Positions 51,972-60,767 of a stretch of 64,000 nt of DNA are shown here, one piece after another. Position 1 is the stretch's first letter; each line of letters opens with the position of its first letter. Both the position numbers and the translations under genes were made by a program. Source of the DNA: Sinorhizobium terangae (lineage in GTDB: Bacteria; Pseudomonadota; Alphaproteobacteria; Rhizobiales; Rhizobiaceae); contig NZ_CP121659.1 in NCBI RefSeq assembly GCF_029714365.1, positions 1,922,001 to 1,986,000 of the forward strand, written 5' to 3'. The notes beneath the pieces were generated by a model. That model had not been told where the DNA came from and did no database searches. It saw nothing but the letters and a program-made list of their open reading frames with translations.

Positions 51972-52014
51972 ACAGGTCGATTGTCCTGTCTCAATAAGAG
52001 GACGATTGACCTGT
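51972..52014. promoter_or_regulatory. TetR operator in the NIPSNAP/TetR gap
   Basis: The arm ACAGGTCGATTGTCCT at 51972-51987 is inverted as AGGACGATTGACCTGT at 51999-52014, 14 of 16 positions matching, with 11 bases between. It lies in the divergent promoter gap and would control both genes. Confidence 0.65.
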
Positions 52015-52057
52015 TTTGTCAACCTGCTACTCTTGATGGAGTTTGCAAGTGGCTACC

Positions 52058-52678
52058 ATGGCAGGAAACAAGAGAACCAATGACCCCCGCGCGGTGCGTC
52101 GCAGGATTGTCGACGCGGCCTATGATGCCTTCGTTGCTCAGGGCTACCTCGCTACGGGCATGCTGGAACTGCGGGAAAAGGCTTCAGTATCTGGTGGGGC
52201 CATGGCGCATCATTTTCCGGCAAAGCGCGAACTCGGATTGGCAGTTATCCGCGATCGGGTGGCCGAAGCCGTCCGGCAGACATGGATCGAGCCGCTTCAA
52301 ACCTGTGCGGACGCGCCAGCGGCCATCGATCTCATCTTCGAAAACATCATCGGCGAACTGACGCTAAAGGGCTCGGTTTCCGGCTGCCCCCTCAATAATA
52401 TGGCGATGGAGATTTCCCCGCACGATGAAGAGATGCGCGAGGCGCTGAGCGGTGTTTTCGCCGGCTGGCAGGAGGCGCTGTCGGCAAAGTTTCAGGAGGA
52501 TGTCGAGTCAAAACGGGTTACCGGCATAGATCCTCGCAGCCTGGCGACACTGGTGATCGCCACCTACTCCGGTGCCATGGCGATTGCAAAAGCCAGCCAA
52601 GAGGTACGACCGTTGGTCGACTGCCGGCAGGAGCTCGCGGAACTCTTCGCATCGAAGTATCTCTCGGTTGGGTATTGA
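52058..52678 (+). CDS. TetR-family regulator
   Basis: A 206-residue TetR protein. The helix-turn-helix is in RRRIVDAAYDAFVAQGYLATGMLELREKASVSGGAMAHHFPAKRELG; the C-terminal domain follows with a CPLNNMAMEIS segment typical of the AcrR/YxaF-like group. It starts at 52058 after a GGAAACC-like site. The divergent NIPSNAP gene and the operator between them suggest an autoregulated pair. Confidence 0.87.
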   Translation: MAGNKRTNDPRAVRRRIVDAAYDAFVAQGYLATGMLELREKASVSGGAMAHHFPAKRELGLAVIRDRVAEAVRQTWIEPLQTCADAPAAIDLIFENIIGELTLKGSVSGCPLNNMAMEISPHDEEMREALSGVFAGWQEALSAKFQEDVESKRVTGIDPRSLATLVIATYSGAMAIAKASQEVRPLVDCRQELAELFASKYLSVGY

Positions 52679-53091
52679 GCGGCAGCGCGCGCTCGCTACT
52701 GCGCCGCATCCACCCAGATCGTCGCCATGGGGATTTTGCACATGATGAACTGTGCTCTGGTCTGCTGGTCGGCGTCGGTTCCAAGATCGTCTTGCGGACC
52801 CGCCCGATGGTCGCCCGCATAGTGTGCCAGTTTCCGGAGCGGCGATGATTACCATTGCCCTGCTTTTGCTGATCGAGCAGGTTCAAAAAAATCTGAAGTC
52901 CAATCCCCTACCCCCGCCCGATATCGTCTCGGATCGTTTCGATCGCCAGCCATGACGGCACGGTCCGATTGCCCGACGGTGTCGCCGAGTGGCCGCTTGG
53001 ACCAGGCAGTCGTCAAGGCAAACACGGCGTGGTAGATCAACGCTATACAACCAAGCTTTGTATTCATGCAACTTCATTAAGAGGAGCAGCC
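52679..53091. other. Gene-free region with decayed coding traces
   Basis: No intact gene. One minus frame near 52695-52850 reads like protein (RAQFIMCKIPMATIWVDAA) without a start. A stretch at 52916-52944 (cgcccgatatcgtctcggat...) is nearly identical to part of the C45 hydrolase gene at 56340 and may be a copied scrap. Confidence 0.35.
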
Positions 53092-53634
53092 ATGATCATT
53101 GTCTTGAACGGCTACCCTGGCGTGGGGAAGCTGACGATCGGTCAGGAACTCATATCAAAGATCTCGGGCCGGCTGCTGGACATCCATAGTGTTTACAATG
53201 TCGCTTTCGCGCTGACGGAATTCAAATCGCCGGATTTCATCGAAACCGTCGAAAAGATCGAAGCGGTCGCGCATAACCTGATTCTGAAACTTCCGGCCGA
53301 AATCCCCGTCGTACTAACGACGGTTCTTGCCGGAAGCAGCGATTGGGGCGACGCAGAGTGGCAGCGGATTGTGCGCCTTGGCCGCGAGCGGGCACCGTTC
53401 TTCGTCGTGCATCTGCACTGCGATCTTGAAGAGAACATTCGCCGTATCGAGGCAGGCGCGCGGGCCGCGATGCGGAAACCGCGCGATGCTGAAATGGCGA
53501 GGAGAAACCACATACAGGGCAAAATCCTCGCAGGTATAGATGAGACGAACTTGCTAAAGCTCGATGTGACGCGTTTGACCCCGTCAGATGCGGCGGCAAA
53601 AATTGCAGAGTGGATCCAGAGAGCCGAGGTTTGA
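53092..53634 (+). CDS. P-loop kinase-like protein
   Basis: A 180-residue P-loop NTPase: Walker A in VLNGYPGVGKLTIGQEL, a D-containing second motif LLDIHSV, and a lid-like arginine-rich part (RRIEAGARAAMRKPRDAEMARR). The size and pattern resemble shikimate- or adenylylsulfate-kinase-like small-molecule kinases. The substrate is not assignable. ATG at 53092 follows AAGAGGAGC. A RIME copy follows the stop. Confidence 0.75.
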   Translation: MIIVLNGYPGVGKLTIGQELISKISGRLLDIHSVYNVAFALTEFKSPDFIETVEKIEAVAHNLILKLPAEIPVVLTTVLAGSSDWGDAEWQRIVRLGRERAPFFVVHLHCDLEENIRRIEAGARAAMRKPRDAEMARRNHIQGKILAGIDETNLLKLDVTRLTPSDAAAKIAEWIQRAEV

Positions 53635-53651
53635 GGCTCAACTTGGAAAGC

Positions 53652-53758
53652 TTACTGCATGTCTCCTTAAATCCTAGCCGATTTAAGGACAAAAACATCA
53701 GCAATTCAAAGTGCTACAGCGACCTTTGCGCGTCTGATAAGACGCGCGGCGCTGTAGT
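53652..53758. repeat. RIME copy between convergent genes
   Basis: The gcatgtctccttaaat...gatttaaggacaaaaacatc hairpin, linker agcaattcaaagtgctacagcg and gcgtctgataagacgcgcggcgctgtag. Inverted relative to 43613. Confidence 0.85.
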
Positions 53759-53780
53759 CCGCTCTGAGCTCGATCGAGCT

Positions 53781-54992
53781 TCACGACGTTGCGGTGGCCG
53801 TGCGCTTGGCGGACGACGCCACCGCGACGAAGGCGGCCATGCCGACTGCACCAAGGCAGGCGTTGGCCATCAAGGCGACGTCGCTTCCGAAACGCTCCAT
53901 CAACACGGAGAAAACGAACGGTGCCATTGCGCCCGCAGCCAGCCGTGCGGCGGCCATGCGGCCCGTTATCGCTCCGTAGCCCGCTGACCCGAACATCCAG
54001 AGTGGCAGGGAGCCCTGCGCTACGCTGTTGATACCGGACCCAAGGCCAAGGAAGATCGCGAAAGCCACCGCCCCGGGCAGCCAGGTTCCGGACAGGCCGA
54101 GGATAAGAACGCCGGCAACGATGAGCGCGGCGGACAGCGTCGCGAGTACAGGCGGCGCCAGGTTTTTGCCGAATGCCATGTTGATCAGCCTGCTCAGGAC
54201 CTGCGAGGGCCCGAACAGCGAGCCGATCACGACCGCTGCCGTCCCGAAACCGATCGCTCCCAGCATCGGAACCATGTGGGTCAGCATCGCCGAAAGCGTG
54301 AACCCCTGCAGGGCAAAAGCCAGTGACACAAGGAGCATGCCGCGCCGCCTGACCTCGACCGGAAGCGCACCGACAACCGCGTGGCCGTCCTTGCCGGTGA
54401 ATTTGGCCGCTTCGGACCTCCTGCTCCGCATGATCCAATGATGAAGCGGAAGGCAGACGATCAGATTCAACACCGCGTAGGCGATGTAGATTTCCCGCCA
54501 GGAGAAATGCTCGTGAAGGCTCGCGGAGATCGGCCAGAAGATTGTCGAGGCGAAGCCCCCGATCAATGTGAGATAGGTGATACTGCGTGACGCCGCCATT
54601 GGGCGGCTTTCGACGAGCGCGGCGAAAGCCGCCTGGTATTGCACCATGCCGGATGCAACTTCCAGGAGGACGATGGAGAGTGCAAACACCGCTATCGAGG
54701 GGGACCAGGCGCACAGCAGGAGGGCGAGCGCCGAGACGGCCGAGCCAATGGTCATGATCATCGCCGCGCCCAACCGATCCATCAATCCCCCGACGAATGG
54801 AGCCGAAAGCCCGCCCGCAAACAGCGAGGCGGAAAAGATGCCGAACACCTGCTCGACGCTCAGGCCGAGGTCGCGTGCCATCCCCGGCGCCAGGATGCTG
54901 AAGCTGTAATAGAGCGTGCCGTAGCCGATGATCTGCGTGAGGCCGAGCGCGGCGACGATGGCCGCGGGGATGCCGGGCTTCATGTCAGACAT
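53781..54992 (-). CDS. MFS transporter cotranscribed with ArsR
   Basis: A 403-residue twelve-helix transporter: AIVAALGLTQIIGYGTLYYSFSILAPGM, FVGGLMDRLGAAMIMTIGS (motif A), and FQGFTLSAMLTHMVPMLGAIG-like parts. It starts at 54992, overlapping the ArsR gene by eight bases, so it is coupled to it. An arsenite or antimonite exporter (ArsK-like) is plausible by position; substrate not proven. Confidence 0.82.
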   Translation of the reverse strand: MSDMKPGIPAAIVAALGLTQIIGYGTLYYSFSILAPGMARDLGLSVEQVFGIFSASLFAGGLSAPFVGGLMDRLGAAMIMTIGSAVSALALLLCAWSPSIAVFALSIVLLEVASGMVQYQAAFAALVESRPMAASRSITYLTLIGGFASTIFWPISASLHEHFSWREIYIAYAVLNLIVCLPLHHWIMRSRRSEAAKFTGKDGHAVVGALPVEVRRRGMLLVSLAFALQGFTLSAMLTHMVPMLGAIGFGTAAVVIGSLFGPSQVLSRLINMAFGKNLAPPVLATLSAALIVAGVLILGLSGTWLPGAVAFAIFLGLGSGINSVAQGSLPLWMFGSAGYGAITGRMAAARLAAGAMAPFVFSVLMERFGSDVALMANACLGAVGMAAFVAVASSAKRTATATS

Positions 54993-55353
54993 TCTCGCCT
55001 TCGGCCGACGCGGAAGACACCGCGCAGCAACCATCGTCGGCGCCGGTCAATGGCGCACGCACGCTGGGGTGCCCGACGCAGCAATCCTCCATCAGGAACT
55101 TCAGCAGTTCGGCAAGCGCGTCGTAGCTGGCGCTGTAGACGATCGAGCGGGATTCGCGCCTCTGGGCAATCAGTCCGGCCCGCTCCAGCTCCTTCAGGTG
55201 GAAGGAGACGTTCGACGGCGAGACGCCCATCGTCTCCGCGATCGCGCCGGCGGCCATGCCGCCTGGACCCGCCACCACGAGTGTCCTGACGATCCCCAAC
55301 CGGGTCTCCTGAGACAGTGCCGCGAATGACATCAGGGCTTGACGTTCTTCCAT
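54985..55353 (-). CDS. ArsR-family regulator with vicinal cysteines
   Basis: A 122-residue ArsR protein: ALSQETRLGIVRTLVVAGPGG, GVSPSNVSFHLKELERAGLI and metalloid-binding FLMEDCCVGHPSV with paired cysteines, plus CC near the tail. It probably controls the MFS gene and the divergent DUF6428 gene. The ATG at 55353 has no ribosome site and lies just after an operator, as in the arsR at 39285, so the message may be leaderless. MSFAALS at 55332 is an alternative start. Confidence 0.85.
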   Translation of the reverse strand: MEERQALMSFAALSQETRLGIVRTLVVAGPGGMAAGAIAETMGVSPSNVSFHLKELERAGLIAQRRESRSIVYSASYDALAELLKFLMEDCCVGHPSVRAPLTGADDGCCAVSSASAEGENV

Positions 55354-55354
55354 A

Positions 55355-55380
55355 TTTCAAGAATCCTAAAACTATTGAAA
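55355..55380. promoter_or_regulatory. ArsR operator in a divergent gap
   Basis: TTTCAA (55355-55360) and TTGAAA (55375-55380) with 14 bases between, two bases from the ArsR start. It lies between two divergent genes of the same arsenic locus. Confidence 0.5.
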
Positions 55381-55395
55381 CGAGGAATAACCGAA

Positions 55396-55920
55396 ATGAC
55401 ACTGATCGACAATAGCCAGCATGCGCAAAGCGACATCACACTCGGATCGCTGCTCGAGCGGCTGAAGGAAACTGCGGCCAAGCCGCTCGTCTTCGAATAT
55501 GACGGAAAGATCGTCCGCCCCGGATACCACGTCACGGAAGTGAAGGCTGGCCAGTTCTCCGCCCTCGATTGCGGCGCGAACCCCGAGGCATGGACGGAAA
55601 TCTTCGTCCAGTTATGGGACGTCGACGGCGGCGAACGCACGCACATGCCAGCCGGGAAGTTCTCGGCCATCATCAGGAAAGTCTCCGAACACGTCGCCCT
55701 CGACGGATCGGCCAAATTGACGTTCGAGGTCAGTGATGGCGTGAGGCCGATGCAGCTTTACTGCGCCGACGAGCCCGTCGAGCGGGACGAAGCCCTTTTG
55801 GTTCGCCTTTCGCCCCGACCCGCGAGCTGCAAACCTCGCGACCGATGGCTCGCCGAGCAGGCCACAGCCTCACAATCGAGCTGCTGCGGCCCCTCGAACA
55901 CGTCGAGGTGTTGCGCATAG
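55396..55920 (+). CDS. DUF6428 family protein of arsenic loci
   Basis: A 174-residue protein (ITLGSLLERLKETAAKPLVFEYDGK, PGYHVTEVKAGQFSALDCGANPEAWTEIFVQLWD) of the family DUF6428, which is often encoded next to arsR/arsC genes. It ends in a cysteine-containing tail (SSCCGPSNTSRCCA), which might bind metalloid. Function unknown. ATG at 55396 follows CGAGGAATAACC. Divergent from ArsR. Confidence 0.8.
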   Translation: MTLIDNSQHAQSDITLGSLLERLKETAAKPLVFEYDGKIVRPGYHVTEVKAGQFSALDCGANPEAWTEIFVQLWDVDGGERTHMPAGKFSAIIRKVSEHVALDGSAKLTFEVSDGVRPMQLYCADEPVERDEALLVRLSPRPASCKPRDRWLAEQATASQSSCCGPSNTSRCCA

Positions 55921-56001
55921 CGGCCGAGGCTGAGGGGTGGCGCGGCAACCGCGCCTCCACGTCCACGTTGCATCCGCGGAATTCCCTCCCTATACTCCGC
56001 C

Positions 56002-56967
56002 ATGGAGAAGACCTTCGTATCAGCGCGGGAGGATCGGCCCGGGAAAGACTGGCTTTCCCGCTTCACAGCCGGTCGGGCCGGTGTGGAGAGCTGGTATTTC
56101 GGCCGGGCCGTCACGTCACGCCCCGCCGCGCCTACTGTCAGCGAATGTCGCGCAGCGCTTGCGCAGCACATGCCCGAGCTCCTCCCGCACTACGAGCATG
56201 TCTGCGCTCTCGTTGGCGACGACGAGCTCGCGCACCGGATGCTCAGCCACTATCGCCCCGCGCCGGAAGGCTACGGCTGCAGCCAGGCGGTCTGGCTCGG
56301 AAAAGAAGGCCCGGCGCTCATCCGCAACTTCGACTATCCGCCCGATATCGTTTCGGATCGCTTCGAGCTCACCGCGTGGTCGGGTCTCAAGGTGATCGCG
56401 AAGGCGCAGCGCCCCTGGGGAGGCTGCGTCGACGGAATGAACGAGGAAGGGCTGGTCGCGAGCGTAACGCTTGGTGGCGGCCGCCTCCAGGGCCGCGGCT
56501 TTTCGATCATTCTCATGGTCCGCTACGTGCTCGAAACCTGCCGTCGCGTCAGTGAGGCCGTAGAGACTCTTTGCCGTATCCCGGTGGCGCTTGCGCAGAA
56601 CGTGACACTGCTCGATCGATCGGGCACATACGCGACCCTCTTCCTCGGCCCCGGCCAGCGGCCGGTCATCACCCGCCTCAAGGCATGCGCCAACCATCAG
56701 CGCTCCGAACGGGCCCCGCCAAATTCGCTGGCGCGGCAGCGCGCGCTCCTGCAGGCGCTGGACGAACCTTCGATGTCGCTCGAAGGCCTGACCGACCGCT
56801 TCCTACAGCCGCCGGTCCATGCGCGAAACCCGCGCTTCCCGACCCTCTACACCGCCGTCTACCGGCCCGAGGACGGCCGGGTGGATTATGTCTGGCCCGG
56901 AAAGCGCTGGCCCCTGCGGTTCGCGGATTTTGAAGCAGGCGAGTACACCCATCACTATGGAGACTGA
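56002..56967 (+). CDS. C45-type Ntn acyltransferase/hydrolase
   Basis: A 321-residue protein of the C45 (acyl-CoA:6-aminopenicillanic acid acyltransferase-like) family. The autoprocessing nucleophile would be C93 in GYGCSQAVW, followed by RNFDYPPDIVSDRFELTAWSG and GGCVDGMNEEGLVASVTLGG, the family signature. Members self-cleave at the cysteine and act on amides or peptides. It stands alone between the DUF6428 gene and a repeat; no ribosome site decides the start at 56002. Confidence 0.82.
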   Translation: MEKTFVSAREDRPGKDWLSRFTAGRAGVESWYFGRAVTSRPAAPTVSECRAALAQHMPELLPHYEHVCALVGDDELAHRMLSHYRPAPEGYGCSQAVWLGKEGPALIRNFDYPPDIVSDRFELTAWSGLKVIAKAQRPWGGCVDGMNEEGLVASVTLGGGRLQGRGFSIILMVRYVLETCRRVSEAVETLCRIPVALAQNVTLLDRSGTYATLFLGPGQRPVITRLKACANHQRSERAPPNSLARQRALLQALDEPSMSLEGLTDRFLQPPVHARNPRFPTLYTAVYRPEDGRVDYVWPGKRWPLRFADFEAGEYTHHYGD

Positions 56968-57040
56968 AAGGTGAGACATGCACGGCGCCGACGCACCCTG
57001 GCTTTGCGCCAACGCCGGACTCACCGTCACTCCCATATCC

Positions 57041-57066
57041 ATCCTCGGGGCTTGACCCTCGAGGAT
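57041..57066. repeat. Short atcctcg...cgaggat repeat
   Basis: ATCCTCGGGGCTTGACCCTCGAGGAT forms a single hairpin; it shares the ctcg/gcttgacc core with the larger repeat at 17190-17298. Confidence 0.6.
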
Positions 57067-57187
57067 GACGGACGACGTCGGCGGCGGAACGCTGAACCAT
57101 GCCGCCCCACTGCGCCAAGTTTCACCCGCAGCAGATGACACATGGCCCGGTCGGTTGCCGGGCCATGTGGTTTGCAGTTGCCGGGCT

Positions 57188-58384
57188 TCAGGCCCAGTAG
57201 TTATATTCGAGCTGGACGGCGACAGTGGAGCCGTTCGCGACCTGCTGGCTGAACGTACCATTGAACGCGATCGTTCCGTCGGTGAAATCGGCGTCGCTGA
57301 GGACCACCGTCTTGGAATACGGGTTCAGCGTTTCTGTTGTGCTGCTGTTCGACTCGGTGCCGACAATGCTGAACGAGCCACTGTCGACCGTGCCCCCGAG
57401 GCTCTCTCTTACGCTGTTCAGATCGGCATCCCCGCTCACGGTGACGATGCCATCGAAACCGTCCACATCCACCGTGAAAGAGCCCGAAAACGACCGTTCG
57501 GTGATATCGCCGCCGATTTTCTGGAAGGTGAAGGACTCGGTACCGGTGTAGATGTCCGCAGAACCGGCTATTTCGATGGTCAATGCATTGGTGGTCGTGC
57601 CGCCCTGGCCATCCTCGATGGTGTAATTGACGACCACCGTGAGCGTCTCGCCGAGCTTCAGATCGATTGCCCCTCCGGGCTGGAGATCCGGGTGCGACGT
57701 ATCGACCGTTACGATGTTGTCGACGACAGTGATGTAGGCGGGAGGTGTCGTGGACCCCGCATCGCCGTCAACCGAAAAACTCAGGCTGCCGGCGACGACG
57801 GAAAGCGTATCGCCATCCGGATCGGAAGCGGTTGCAAGGAGGTCGATCGGAGACGCAGCAACGTCTTCGGTCAGTTCCTTCAGGATCGGTTCGGCACTCG
57901 GAGGCTGGTTGTCGCTGGACCAGCCGGCATCGTAGTCGGCCGGCTCCTGCGTATCCGTGTAGAACTCCCGGGTATGATAGATCGTGTCGAGCTTCTTGCC
58001 GCTCGCCTGCACCGTCGACCAGGTTTCGGTGTCGATACCGGTGAGGATCGCGGTCAGGTCGATCTCAACGCCGTTGACCAGCATCGTCGGTGCCGGATCC
58101 GTGATGCTGGCGCCGTCGACAGGGCCGAGCTTGCTCTGGGCGGCTGCGAAAAGGTCCGAAAGCGTGAAATCCCCGGCGATGACCGCAGCCTTTACGGCAA
58201 GCGCGTCATCAACCGAAAGGCCGCCCTGATTGGCCAGGAAGCCGATGTAGTCGGCGACGGTTACATCTTGCAGCGCTTCCGTGAGCGCGTCGGTGTAGCT
58301 CGACGAGAGCTGCCCCTGCGCGGACTGGCTGAGACTGGAGTCATACGACCCGTCCGTCATGAAGCTTGTCGTGAAGAAACTCAT
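57188..58384 (-). CDS. VCBS/cadherin-like acidic surface protein
   Basis: A 398-residue, strongly acidic protein. N-terminal LSQSAQGQLSSSYTDALTEALQ precedes a region with tandem VCBS-like units (DPDGDTLSVVAGSLSFS, ETLTVVVNYTIEDGQGG, the T-x-D-G-x-G pattern). Such proteins are secreted by type I systems and act in adhesion. No signal peptide and no type I genes lie nearby. The stop is at 57188. About 700 bases of gene-free DNA lie upstream. Confidence 0.8.
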   Translation of the reverse strand: MSFFTTSFMTDGSYDSSLSQSAQGQLSSSYTDALTEALQDVTVADYIGFLANQGGLSVDDALAVKAAVIAGDFTLSDLFAAAQSKLGPVDGASITDPAPTMLVNGVEIDLTAILTGIDTETWSTVQASGKKLDTIYHTREFYTDTQEPADYDAGWSSDNQPPSAEPILKELTEDVAASPIDLLATASDPDGDTLSVVAGSLSFSVDGDAGSTTPPAYITVVDNIVTVDTSHPDLQPGGAIDLKLGETLTVVVNYTIEDGQGGTTTNALTIEIAGSADIYTGTESFTFQKIGGDITERSFSGSFTVDVDGFDGIVTVSGDADLNSVRESLGGTVDSGSFSIVGTESNSSTTETLNPYSKTVVLSDADFTDGTIAFNGTFSQQVANGSTVAVQLEYNYWA

Positions 58385-59112
58385 TCTACTTGCCCCCTAA
58401 CCCCCGTTGCTGGTGCATCGATCGATGCAACCTGTTTGAATGCGTTGAAAAAATTCAGTTACCTTTCCCATCCCCTTGAGCGCCCCGCGTTCTTTAAGAT
58501 TTGGGAAATTCGTCGCGACGAAATCGCGTTCTCGAAGAGGGTGGGAAACCGGCCGATGTCGGCCGGTTTCCCCTCGCTGAAGCCGGAGCCCCTCATCGGG
58601 CGAAAACTACTCATACGCCTCGCCCTCCCCGACCAGCGCTTCTCAAATGGCTGGCCCGGCAAACATCTTGAAAACTTATTTTGATTCCCCCGAGCCGCGC
58701 TCACGCCGAGCATCAGCTACTGCAGTAGAATCCCCTATCCCCTTCTACCTCTTACCATATTCCATAGTTCAGGAAACGAATATTTCTGAGTAGTACTGTA
58801 ACCCGAAAGAAGTATATTAAGCCGTCTCGCATTTCAGCCATTTGAAGGTCAGACAATCTATATCGAAGTGCTTTCCGCTTGTCGTTAGCCCTGCGTCCGG
58901 GAAATTATCACCGCGTACATTCTCGTTCTGTGGCGGCAGGAAATGACGCGCGCTAGTCGGCCGCGCAGCACCAGCAACAGGTTACGTTACATTTACCGGC
59001 AGATTTTTGCTCTGCTGTAGCCCAGAACTCCCTCATTCCTGTGCTCCTCACAGCTGCCAGCCACGGCGCGCCCGCGTCGTGAATGGCGAGGTTTCAGCGC
59101 TTCGGCCAGGCG
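58385..59112. other. Gene-free region with a hairpin and AT-rich DNA
   Basis: The 58543-58572 palindrome GGGAAACCGGCCG-ATGT-CGGCCGGTTTCCC is perfect over 13 pairs but has no T-run. 58680-58870 is AT-rich and may contain promoters of the VCBS gene. No gene was supported. Confidence 0.55.
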
Positions 59113-59328
59113 CTACCAATTGCCGGGATCTGCGGTGTGATCGACGCTGGCGAACTCGTCCGCCTTTTCCCGCTCCAGCGTCAGACTGGTGGTGATCCTT
59201 GTCTCATCCGTGACCGAATAATTGAGCGGCGCCGGCTCTTTGGTCAGCTGTTGATACATGAGCAAGGCGGCCTCCTCGGCCGTGTCTGCCTCGAACTTTT
59301 CTGTGACGGTGACTGTGAACTGGTGCAT
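59113..59328 (-). CDS. Small hypothetical protein
   Basis: A 71-residue acidic protein (QFTVTVTEKFEADTAEEAALLMYQQL, VTDETRITTSLTLEREKADEF), likely a small alpha-beta fold. Not recognised. The ATG at 59328 follows GAGGTCAG. Confidence 0.65.
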   Translation of the reverse strand: MHQFTVTVTEKFEADTAEEAALLMYQQLTKEPAPLNYSVTDETRITTSLTLEREKADEFASVDHTADPGNW

Positions 59329-59589
59329 AGCCCTGACCTCGTCTGTGCTGATTTCGACGCCTCGCGCTTAGATATAGAGCCAGAAATGGACGCCCTCCGG
59401 TCAAGGCGACACTCTAGCATCAGACGGCGAGAACGTCTCGAAGCGGCCCAACTCGCCCACATCAGCATGACGCCCCTTGGGTACCCCGCCGATCATCGCT
59501 CTCACAGACAGCGCCCGAAGTGGGCGGTTGGAACAATCGGCATAGTGCTCGATTACAGCTCACAAGTCTTCCAACGACGCAGGTGTGCG

Positions 59590-60696
59590 ATGTCCAAAAA
59601 CCCCACAAAGCCGTCGCCGGCAGCCATCGAGCCGCGCAAGGGAACTCCAAGTCCGAGACTCGCGGAGACCGAATTTCGCCGCCGCTTCCTCAGCCGGTTT
59701 CAGGATCCGGCATTCGATAGCCTTCGATCCGAACTGGACAAGATCGCTTCGGCGGCATGGGACGCCTATGAGCATCAGCGAAAATCGCCGCGCACCCGCA
59801 AGGCTGGTGCTGCGTTCAGCGATGCGGAATACGAGCTGTCCGTGGATTGGCTTGCGGCGCGCGATGCGGTTCATGCCGCGCAAGAGCGTTATATGGACGC
59901 CGATGGTCCGGCGCGCATCCTGTTGATTTCCGGGTCGTCCCGTAGCGAACACACCTGTCCCGGCGAAATGTCGAAATCCTACCGACTGATGAAGATCGCG
60001 CAGGAGACGATGGACCAGGCGGCTGGGGTGAAGACGACCGTGCTGGAGTTGCATCGTCTCGCTTCGGAATACGGACGAACGATCCACCCCTGCAAGGCAT
60101 GCTTCTCCACTTCTCCCGCGCTCTGTCACTGGCCGTGCTCCTGCTATCCGAACTATTCGCTCGGGCAGGTCGACGACTGGATGAACGAGATCTATCCGAT
60201 GTGGGTCGAGGCACACGGCATCCTGATCGTGACGCCGGTGAACTGGTATCACGTCTCCTCGCCGGTAAAACTGATGATGGACCGGTTGGTTTGCGCCGAC
60301 GGCGGCAACCCCGATCCGACCCTGACGAAGGGCAAGGATGCGAAGCTCGCCAAGGCGATCGAGCTCGAAGGCTGGAACTATCCTCGACATCTGGCCGGGC
60401 GACTTTTTTCCGTAATCGTGCATGGCGACGTGGAGGGTGTCGAGAACGTTCGGCGCAGCCTGTCGGATTGGCTTTGCTACATGCACCTCGAACCGGCCGG
60501 CCCTTTGGCGGAACTGGATCGCTACATCGGCTACTGGAAACCCTACGCATCGAGCCACGAGGAGCTCGATGCCGACGAGGCTGTGCAGGAAGAGGTCCGC
60601 AACGCCGCCCGGACATTGGTCGAAGCGGTCGCGGCCAAGCGGTCGGGAAAGCTGGCTTCGGCCGGAGGAGAGCTTTCGCAACCTCGACAGAAATAA
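59590..60696 (+). CDS. NAD(P)H-dependent FMN oxidoreductase with cysteine cluster
   Basis: A 368-residue protein. Residues 1-100 are a helical N-terminal extension (RFLSRFQDPAFDSLRSELDKIASAAWDAYEHQRK), and from about 108 a flavodoxin-like FMN-reductase domain follows: ILLISGSSRSEHTCPGEMSKSYRLM and ILIVTPVNWYHVSSPVKLMMDRL. Between them are five cysteines within CKACFSTSPALCHWPCSCY, an unusual cluster for the family. ATG at 59590 follows GCAGGTG. The 360 or so bases upstream hold no gene. Confidence 0.8.
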   Translation: MSKNPTKPSPAAIEPRKGTPSPRLAETEFRRRFLSRFQDPAFDSLRSELDKIASAAWDAYEHQRKSPRTRKAGAAFSDAEYELSVDWLAARDAVHAAQERYMDADGPARILLISGSSRSEHTCPGEMSKSYRLMKIAQETMDQAAGVKTTVLELHRLASEYGRTIHPCKACFSTSPALCHWPCSCYPNYSLGQVDDWMNEIYPMWVEAHGILIVTPVNWYHVSSPVKLMMDRLVCADGGNPDPTLTKGKDAKLAKAIELEGWNYPRHLAGRLFSVIVHGDVEGVENVRRSLSDWLCYMHLEPAGPLAELDRYIGYWKPYASSHEELDADEAVQEEVRNAARTLVEAVAAKRSGKLASAGGELSQPRQK

Positions 60697-60767
60697 GCGG
60701 AGCGGGTTCGCGTCCATTTGGTCGGAGCCTCGGTGCAGGCGACATCACGCTCCAGCCACGACGCCCT

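Noticed and set aside
57065..58684. A 539-codon plus-strand frame opposite the VCBS gene
   Set aside because: Composition is Arg-rich and without domains; the minus frame shows VCBS-like repeats.
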